From CAIWAH01 sp043755815 (GTDB taxonomy: Bacteria > Verrucomicrobiota > Verrucomicrobiia > Limisphaerales > UBA9464): 11,824 nucleotides of DNA. The stretch's first letter is position 1. Every line of letters starts with the position of its first letter. The stretch is taken from assembly GCA_043755815.1 (NCBI GenBank), contig JAYUSF010000286.1:1-11824 (forward strand), read 5' to 3'. The notes beneath the pieces are model-generated. The model was not told the DNA's origin, ran no database searches, and saw only the letters and a program-made list of their open reading frames with translations. Shown one piece after another: positions 6,324 through 11,824 of the stretch. Position numbers and translations under genes: made by a program.

Positions 6324-6356
6324 GGCGGGCACCCTGGCGGGCATATGCTACCCGCC
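6324..6356. promoter_or_regulatory. Three GGCGGG[CT]A boxes around the controller gene start (candidate C-boxes)
   Basis: GGCGGGCA occurs at 6324-6331 and 6336-6343, and its inverse (TACCCGCC) at 6349-6356, at 12-13-base intervals. The last two form an inverted repeat centred on GCATATGC. A -10-like TATGCT (6344-6349) lies inside it. Restriction-modification controller proteins typically bind paired symmetric boxes at their own promoter. The match here is by arrangement, not by a known consensus. Confidence 0.35.
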
Positions 6357-6581
6357 GTGCCAAAGCCTGACCGAACCCTTGCCGCCTTCGGTCGCAACGT
6401 CCTCCAGCTTCGAACCAAGTCGGGGCTGTCGCAGGAGAAACTCGCCGCCAAGGCCAACCTCGACCGCTCGTTCCTCAGCGGCATTGAGTCCGGCACCCGT
6501 AATCCTGGAGTCCTAACCGTTGCCAAGCTGGCCAAGGCTCTGGGTGTCACCGCGGCCAAGCTCATGGAGGACGTGCCGTGA
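6345..6581 (+). CDS. XRE/HTH-type controller (C) protein of the restriction-modification operon
   Basis: The 78-residue protein is almost entirely one Cro/C1-type helix-turn-helix domain: FGRNVLQLRTKSGLSQEKLAAKA, LDRSFLSGIESGTRNP and LAKALGVTAAKLMEDV. This size and pattern, notably SQEKLA...SFLSGIESGxRNP, is that of C proteins, which bind as dimers upstream of their own gene. They time restriction relative to methylation, with the methyltransferase acting first. ATG 6345 is poorly supported by a ribosome binding site. GTG 6357 is an alternative and would coincide with a start of transcription from the TATGCT box, as in known leaderless C genes. Its stop overlaps the methyltransferase start (GTGA). 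It could also be a generic phage-like repressor, but position and overlap favour the controller role. Confidence 0.85.
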   Translation: MLPAVPKPDRTLAAFGRNVLQLRTKSGLSQEKLAAKANLDRSFLSGIESGTRNPGVLTVAKLAKALGVTAAKLMEDVP

Positions 6582-8209
6582 GCGCCCGCCCGTTGACCTG
6601 CATCGATTTGTTCTGCGGTTGCGGCGGCTTCAGCTTGGGGATGGACCGCGCCGGTTTTCAGACCCTGGCGGCCATTGACTTCAACCCCGAGGCCATCGCG
6701 ACGTTCAAAGCCAACCTGCCGGACGTGCCCCAGGTTCTGGAAAAGAACCTGACCCAGTTCCGGCCGGCCGACTTGGATGCCCTGCTGCCTGACCGGCCCC
6801 GGCACGGTGGCAAGGCCCGCGTGGACGTCATTGTCGGTGGCCCGCCTTGCCAGGGCTTTTCCATGGCCCGTCGGCGGGACGGCGCCAACCACGGCGACAA
6901 GCTCAAGCCCGACAAACGCCGGGAACTCTACCAAGAGTTCCTCGCCTACGTGGCCTACTTCCAGCCCAACGTCTTCGTGATGGAAAACGTGCTGGGCCTA
7001 AAGACAGCGGCCAGCGGCGACTACTTTGCGCGCGTGCAGTCCGAAGCGCGGGCCCTGGGCTACCGTGTGCATGGCGAGGTGGTCCGTGCCTGGCAGTTTG
7101 GCGTCCCGCAAAAGCGCATCCGGCAGCTCATCATCGGCACCCGACGCGAACTGCCGCTGTTTGCCGGCGAAACCCTGCTCACGCCCACCTACGCCACTGA
7201 GGGCGAGGACCTGTTCGACGTGCTGCCGCGCGTGGTGACGCTCTGGGAAGCCATCGGTGATTTGCCGCCGCGCGTGGCGGGCGAGGGGAAGGACGGAGAT
7301 GTTTACAGCCAACCCCGCTGGCAGTCGCACCTGGCCCGCTACAAGGGGCGCTACCTCAAGCAGGTGCTGGAGATCCACAAGGCCAAGGTGCTCACCGGAC
7401 ACGTTGCCCGCCCCCACAGCGAGCGTGATTTGCGGGACTTTGCCTTGCTGCTGGAGGGCGAGAGTTCTGCCGTAGCAATGCGCGACCGGGCTGTGGAGTT
7501 TGAGTGGCCCTACAGCAAGGAACATTTCAAGGATCGCTACACTCGACAGCACCGAAACCGGCTCTGTTCCACCATCGTTGCTCACTTGGCCAAGGATGGA
7601 TTGATGTTCATTCATCCCACGCAGCGACGTTCGCTAACGCCGCGTGAAGCCGCACGGGTGCAAAGTTTCCCGGATTGGTTTCGTTTCCCCGAAGCTCGCA
7701 CACACTCGTTCCGATTGATTGGCAACGCTGTGCCTCCATTGATCGGGCAGGCGGTAGGACGCGCGGTAAAACGCTACCTATCGGACGCCTTCCGCATTGA
7801 GAAGAGGACAACCGTTCCGCTGCTGCCCAAGGACGAAAGCCAAGCCGTCGAATGGTTGCATCCATTGCTGGAAGCTGCGCAACGAGGTGATCTGCCAACG
7901 ATCAAGTCGCACGCCTTCAAACTTGGCTGGGTTGCCACTGGTTTTCTCTGCTACGGGTTGCACCCCGATGCAGCCGCAGAAAACGGGCGACGCTTGGGGC
8001 CGCCAACCGCAGACCTTTCGACCCTAAGCAACCTGCAGCCGGAATGGACTGAGCGAGTCTATCTCCAAAGCGGCTGGCCGGTTGCGTTGGTGCCTATCGC
8101 AGCAGAAGCACAAAGACGGCTGAAGCAAGGGCTGCTTTCCCGTGACGATTACTACTGCTCAGCAGCCCACGTTAGCGGTGCCCGCAAGTTTGATGTCGGG
8201 AGGAACTGA
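6578..8209 (+). CDS. C5-cytosine DNA methyltransferase with C-terminal extension
   Basis: All key motifs of m5C methyltransferases are present in order: I CIDLFCGCGGFSLGMDRAG (about 8-26, AdoMet binding), IV GGPPCQGFS with catalytic Cys91, VI ENV (136-138), VIII QKRIR (178-182), IX RSLTPREAARVQSFP (about 351-365) and X GNAVPP (382-387). The target-recognition region lies at about 225-325, and its target cannot be predicted. Beyond residue 400 is an extra domain of about 140 residues with no motif I recognise (contains WVATGFLCYGLHP). The start is GTG 6578, with GGAGG at 6565-6569 and a four-base overlap with the controller gene. The stop overlaps the ATPase start. The enzyme would protect host DNA from the system's nuclease. 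GC content falls after about codon 307, near the end of the recognition region. Confidence 0.95.
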   Translation: MSARPLTCIDLFCGCGGFSLGMDRAGFQTLAAIDFNPEAIATFKANLPDVPQVLEKNLTQFRPADLDALLPDRPRHGGKARVDVIVGGPPCQGFSMARRRDGANHGDKLKPDKRRELYQEFLAYVAYFQPNVFVMENVLGLKTAASGDYFARVQSEARALGYRVHGEVVRAWQFGVPQKRIRQLIIGTRRELPLFAGETLLTPTYATEGEDLFDVLPRVVTLWEAIGDLPPRVAGEGKDGDVYSQPRWQSHLARYKGRYLKQVLEIHKAKVLTGHVARPHSERDLRDFALLLEGESSAVAMRDRAVEFEWPYSKEHFKDRYTRQHRNRLCSTIVAHLAKDGLMFIHPTQRRSLTPREAARVQSFPDWFRFPEARTHSFRLIGNAVPPLIGQAVGRAVKRYLSDAFRIEKRTTVPLLPKDESQAVEWLHPLLEAAQRGDLPTIKSHAFKLGWVATGFLCYGLHPDAAAENGRRLGPPTADLSTLSNLQPEWTERVYLQSGWPVALVPIAAEAQRRLKQGLLSRDDYYCSAAHVSGARKFDVGRN

Positions 8210-9555
8210 TGGCTCGACGAGACGCAGGCAATGAACTGATCCCCTCCGCGCGCCGGCTGGTTACTTCGCTGCGCGACATGGGCTACGACTTCAGCGCCGC
8301 GGTTGCAGACTTGGTGGACAACAGCATCGAGGCGAAAGCCTCCACGGTCGCGATCCAAGCAGAGTTTGACGGTGACAGTTCTTGGGTCCGGATCGCCGAC
8401 AATGGCTGCGGAATGGCAACAGCCACGCTTCGAGAGGCCATGCGCTATGGCGCGGAGCGCGATTATTCCGACGATGACTTGGGGAAGTTCGGGCTCGGGT
8501 TGAAAACTGCATCGTTGAGTCAAAGCCAGCGACTCACCGTGGTTAGCCGGCCGCGTGGCGCTAAAGCGACCTACGCTGCCTTTTGCTGGGATTTGGAGCA
8601 CATCCAGAAGGTAAACAGGTGGGAAGTGCTCCCCCTGAAGAAAGCTGAATTTCCACAGTGTGCGGTTGAGGCCCTAGAGGACGGGCACAACACAGCAATT
8701 GTTTGGGAGCGGCTTGATAGAATTCTCGGCTACAAACATCCCTACGGAGACGTTGCCAGAAAGCGGTTCGCTCAGATGTGCCGCGATCTGGAGGACCACT
8801 TGGCAATGGTCTTTCACCGATTTCTTAACGGCGAGGCACGCGGTCGCCGAATACGGATCACCCTAAACGGGAATCCCGTTGAACCTTGGGACCCATTTGC
8901 CCGTAAGGAGCCGCGCACCAGAAAGCTTGAGGCTTGCAGTATTCCGTTCGAGCAGGACGGCATTTGCGGGGAAATTCTAGTCCAACCTTACGTTCTGCCT
9001 CATGAGGATCGGTTCAGTTCGGCAGAGGCGCGTGCGAAAGCTTCCGGTCCGTTGAAATGGAACCGTCAGCAAGGGTTCTACATCTACCGCGCCGACCGAC
9101 TGATTCAGAGCGGCGGCTGGTCGAACCTGCGGACACTGGACGAGCACACGAAGCTGGCTCGGATAGCCGTCAGCTTCAGCCCGAAACTTGACGAGGCTTT
9201 CAAGATCAACGTCGCGAAGATGCGGGTTCAAATGCCCGCACTGATTCGGGAGGACATTGAAGAAGTCCTAAAGCCCGTTCTTAAAGCAGCCCACGCAGAG
9301 TATCGCCGAAAGGGACGCACCGATGCGGCCCCGAGTTCTCCTGCCACGACAACCGCGGCCGCATCCGCTTCATCGGCTTCGGCCACTCCGCTCGCAAGCA
9401 ATCCGCCTGCTCCCAGCGTGATAGCACCAGTTGTCCGTCGGTTCACGCTTGGTGAGTTGCGCCAGCAACTCGACTCGGTGGCAAGCGAGGTGGAAATGCC
9501 CGTGATCGCCGCCGTATGCGACCGGCTAGAACAGAAGCATTCCCAAACTCCATGA
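8209..9555 (+). CDS. MutL/MORC-like GHKL ATPase of an R-M-linked system
   Basis: This 448-residue protein has the GHKL (HATPase) signatures: N-box AVADLVDNSIEA (about 31-42), G1 IADNGCGM (62-69) and G2 GKFGLGLKTAS (92-102). An S5-like second domain with QGFYIYRADRLIQSGGW (288-304) and a lysine loop (INVAKMRVQMP) places it with the MutL/Hsp90/MORC group, not the histidine kinases. Residues about 371-405 are a Pro/Ser/Thr/Ala linker, followed by a short helical tail. Relatives are expected to clamp on or remodel DNA by ATP-dependent dimerisation. The gene is translationally coupled: ATG 8209 lies within TGATG behind GGGAGG, and its stop overlaps the Z1 start (ATGA). Cytosine methyltransferase, MORC-like ATPase and Z1 protein are known partners in predicted restriction systems. 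The N-box has Asp where classic MutL has the catalytic Glu, which I believe is usual in this bacterial branch. Confidence 0.93.
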   Translation: MARRDAGNELIPSARRLVTSLRDMGYDFSAAVADLVDNSIEAKASTVAIQAEFDGDSSWVRIADNGCGMATATLREAMRYGAERDYSDDDLGKFGLGLKTASLSQSQRLTVVSRPRGAKATYAAFCWDLEHIQKVNRWEVLPLKKAEFPQCAVEALEDGHNTAIVWERLDRILGYKHPYGDVARKRFAQMCRDLEDHLAMVFHRFLNGEARGRRIRITLNGNPVEPWDPFARKEPRTRKLEACSIPFEQDGICGEILVQPYVLPHEDRFSSAEARAKASGPLKWNRQQGFYIYRADRLIQSGGWSNLRTLDEHTKLARIAVSFSPKLDEAFKINVAKMRVQMPALIREDIEEVLKPVLKAAHAEYRRKGRTDAAPSSPATTTAAASASSASATPLASNPPAPSVIAPVVRRFTLGELRQQLDSVASEVEMPVIAAVCDRLEQKHSQTP

Positions 9556-11824
9556 CACCGGAACAAGCGAACGGACTGCGGATAGCACGAATGCTGGTTG
9601 CCAATGGCATTTCGGTTCCAGAAGCCATAGCCAACCCAGCCGTAGCAGAATCAGTCCGCGAATTTGTCCGGCAAACTTTCGCGCAGGAGAGCGCCACTTT
9701 CACGCTTCGCCCCGTTCAGATGCTTGCTCGTGACCGGAACCGTGGCCGGTGGCTTGAGGAGTTGGACCGGTCAGGTTGGTATTACTGGCCGACGCTTCGT
9801 GATTACCTGCTTGGAGTGAAAGGCTGGGCTGGAGAGTCGGTGCGCCTGATTGACGACGAAACTGACCAAGTGCTGGGCCAGCTAGCTCCACCCAACACCG
9901 CAGAATTCGATATCCGTGGCCTTGTGCTGGGCTATGTGCAAAGCGGCAAGACTGCGAACTTCACTGCGCTGATTTCCAAGGCGGCAGACGTCGGCTACAA
10001 GCTCATCGTGGTGCTTTCGGGCATAGATGATGCGCTCCGCCGCCAGACCCAGATTCGACTTAATCGAGAATTGGTTGGTTATGCCGACAACCGGCCGGAT
10101 GCCGTGTCGTTACCGCCATCCGACCGCCAATGGCATCAATTCACGAGCGAGGAATTTAAGGGGGATTTTGATGCAGGTAGGGCCAACTACGCCGCCCTGA
10201 ATGGGGCGCAGCCTGTGCTGCTGGTAATGAAGAAAAACGGGCCGCGGCTACGTCGATTGCATACTTGGCTAGATGCCGCTCCGCCCAGTGTGCGGGATTC
10301 TCTCCCTCTGTTGGTGGTAGATGACGAGGCTGACCAAGCAAGTGTTGATACGCGAGGCGACCGACTGAGCGCGCCGCCCGCACCCGAGGACGACTACGAA
10401 GACCCGAGCGTGATCAATGGGTTGATTCGCGGACTCCTGAACAAGTTTCAACGGAAGGCTTACGTCGCCTACACCGCCACGCCGTTCGCTAATGTGCTCA
10501 TTCCGCACGACAACGTGCATCCTGAAGTGGGCAGCGACCTCTATCCGAAAGACTTTGTCGTAGCGCTGCCCAAGCGCGGCGGCTACTTCGGGGCTGAGGA
10601 ATTTTTCGGAAGACTGGACTTGGCCACGGAGACAGAACAACCGGGACTGGATGTCATTCGCACGGTGAGCGACGCAGACTTGGTGGCGCTGGACCAAGAC
10701 ACGTTTCCAGAAGGATTGGAGACTGCATTGTTGGATTTCATGCTCGCGGGCGCGGCGCGGCGTCAGCGTGGCCAAGGTAATGCACCTGCTACGATGCTGG
10801 TTCACACCAGCCAACTGAAGGACGACCATTCCCGTATCACTCGCGGCATGGGTGACCGCCTCGGACAACTGCGCGACGAATGGCGCTATCAGCGAACTCA
10901 TGTCGAATCGCGCTTCCGGGATCGCTGGAACGTTGAGTTTCGTCCAGTGACACAGGCCGCCGATGCGGGACGCGACATTCCTTTTGAACGCTTGGCCGAG
11001 CACATCAGCCCATTCCTCGAATCGGTTCGTGTGCGTGAGATAAACAGCCGAACTGGCGAGGTGCTGGATTACGAGCGCGAGCCTGAACTGAAATGCGTTG
11101 CCGTCGGCGGGAACCGGCTGTCGCGCGGGCTGACGCTGGAAGGGCTGCTGGTGAGTTACTTTGTCCGCCCCACGGCCATGTATGACACGCTCATGCAGAT
11201 GGGGCGGTGGTTTGGCTATCGCGGCGGCTACGCGGACCTGACCCGCATCCACACCACGGCTGACCTGCGGGACTGGTTTCATGATCTGGCGACCGTGGAG
11301 CATCAACTGCGGGAGGACATCACCGTATTTGAACGGCAGAACCTCCGGCCCGACGAACTGGGGTTCCGCATCCAGCGGCATCCCGCCATGCTGGTCACGA
11401 GCAAGCTCAAGCAGCGGTTCGGCACGTCCTTCACCGTGTCGCAGACCTACGCGGGCCAACTGCTGCAGACGGTCAAGTTTCCCTTCCACCGGCCGGCGGA
11501 GCTGGCGGCCCAGCAGACGGCCAACCGCGCGCTCGTGCGGGAATTCCTGGCAGGCCTGCCCGGCGGTCCGGATTGGTCGCCGCCCACCGGACCGACCTGG
11601 CGGTTCAACGACGCGGAGCGCGTCGTCTCCTTCCTGCAACGGTTCCAGGTGGACCCGGTGGCGCGTTCGATCGCGTTGGCGTTGGTAAGCGCCTACATCG
11701 CGCGGCAGAACGAACTGGGTGAACTGGTCAACTGGACCGTGGGCGTGATGGGACGGCGGCGGGGAGATGCCCGACTGGGCACTGCGGATTGGGGTGTGCC
11801 CGGCGGCACGCTGCACCAGATCGG
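9552..11824 (+). CDS. Z1-domain superfamily II helicase-like protein (3' end beyond the window)
   Basis: An open frame begins at ATG 9552, overlapping the ATPase stop by four bases, and stays open for 757 codons to the edge. It has helicase motifs: Walker A GYVQSGKTANF (127-137), Walker B LLVVDDEADQAS (253-264), motif III AYTATPFAN (306-314), and NRLSRGLTLEG (521-531) and QMGRWFGYRGGY (549-560), which match motifs V and VI. QSGKT, DDEAD, TATPFAN and QMGRWFGYR are typical of Z1 proteins (PF10593), found next to methyltransferase and MutL-like ATPase genes in predicted restriction systems. Z1 proteins are usually around 900 residues, so perhaps 150 are missing. The likely role is ATP-driven translocation or loading on DNA, working with the GHKL ATPase and a nuclease not visible here. 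Pfam describes the family as a putative endonuclease, but I see no nuclease motif in this part. GC content rises again after about 11050. Confidence 0.93.
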   Translation, partial: MTPEQANGLRIARMLVANGISVPEAIANPAVAESVREFVRQTFAQESATFTLRPVQMLARDRNRGRWLEELDRSGWYYWPTLRDYLLGVKGWAGESVRLIDDETDQVLGQLAPPNTAEFDIRGLVLGYVQSGKTANFTALISKAADVGYKLIVVLSGIDDALRRQTQIRLNRELVGYADNRPDAVSLPPSDRQWHQFTSEEFKGDFDAGRANYAALNGAQPVLLVMKKNGPRLRRLHTWLDAAPPSVRDSLPLLVVDDEADQASVDTRGDRLSAPPAPEDDYEDPSVINGLIRGLLNKFQRKAYVAYTATPFANVLIPHDNVHPEVGSDLYPKDFVVALPKRGGYFGAEEFFGRLDLATETEQPGLDVIRTVSDADLVALDQDTFPEGLETALLDFMLAGAARRQRGQGNAPATMLVHTSQLKDDHSRITRGMGDRLGQLRDEWRYQRTHVESRFRDRWNVEFRPVTQAADAGRDIPFERLAEHISPFLESVRVREINSRTGEVLDYEREPELKCVAVGGNRLSRGLTLEGLLVSYFVRPTAMYDTLMQMGRWFGYRGGYADLTRIHTTADLRDWFHDLATVEHQLREDITVFERQNLRPDELGFRIQRHPAMLVTSKLKQRFGTSFTVSQTYAGQLLQTVKFPFHRPAELAAQQTANRALVREFLAGLPGGPDWSPPTGPTWRFNDAERVVSFLQRFQVDPVARSIALALVSAYIARQNELGELVNWTVGVMGRRRGDARLGTADWGVPGGTLHQI

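Noticed and set aside
5869..6363. A minus-strand frame of 164 codons across 6008-6344
   Set aside because: It translates repeat DNA and the reverse of vapC. The CVRLRPSASVCV-like stretch is just the tandem array.
10269..11816. A 515-codon minus-strand open frame
   Set aside because: It lies opposite the Z1 gene, whose helicase motifs run through the same stretch in the plus frame. No recognisable domain.

Overview
The window is high-GC bacterial DNA that is most likely chromosomal. Three things suggest Verrucomicrobiota or a close relative: a large secreted Met-zincin metalloprotease of the kind common in Bacteroidota and Verrucomicrobiota, a GYF_2-type protein, and intergenic spaces full of palindromic and CTGCGT-type repeats. 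This placement is an inference, because no rRNA or other marker gene is present.

Layout. Positions 1-81 look like the end of an IS1-like insertion sequence, with the first 14 codons of a zinc-finger transposase gene on the minus strand. The element abuts a GYF_2/zinc-ribbon/membrane gene (74-626, minus) that is broken twice, by a one-base frameshift in a G run and by loss of its 3' end at the insertion. Next come an initiator tRNA-fMet (807-883, minus) with a candidate terminator, a spermidine synthase-like protein (plus), and the exported Met-zincin protease (plus). Positions 4465-4911 hold repeats. Around 4.77-5.15 kb lies a DUF433 antitoxin-like gene on the minus strand whose overlapping downstream partner, a DUF5615/PIN-like toxin, survives only as its first ~20 codons. 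A complete VapB (AbrB-type)/VapC (PIN) pair follows on the plus strand, and then a repeat-rich spacer at 6008-6344.

The last 5.5 kb is the most interesting part: a tightly overlapping plus-strand operon encoding an XRE-type controller protein, a C5-cytosine DNA methyltransferase with a C-terminal extension, a MutL/MORC-like GHKL ATPase, and a Z1-domain superfamily II helicase-like protein that runs off the right edge. All three junctions overlap (GTGA, TGATG, ATGA). The combination matches the predicted restriction-modification islands linked to the origin of eukaryotic MORC ATPases. The methyltransferase would mark self DNA, the controller would time expression, and the ATPase and Z1 protein would form the DNA-manipulating effector. 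The nuclease genes expected in such operons, such as a DUF4420 PD-(D/E)XK protein, an AIPR protein or a Vsr-like protein, would lie beyond position 11824.

Base composition drops inside the methyltransferase gene (near 7500) and rises again inside the Z1 gene (near 11050). This suggests a mosaic operon. Together the IS end, broken gene, decayed and intact toxin-antitoxin loci, repeats and defence operon look like an accessory or defence-island segment beside ordinary chromosomal genes.
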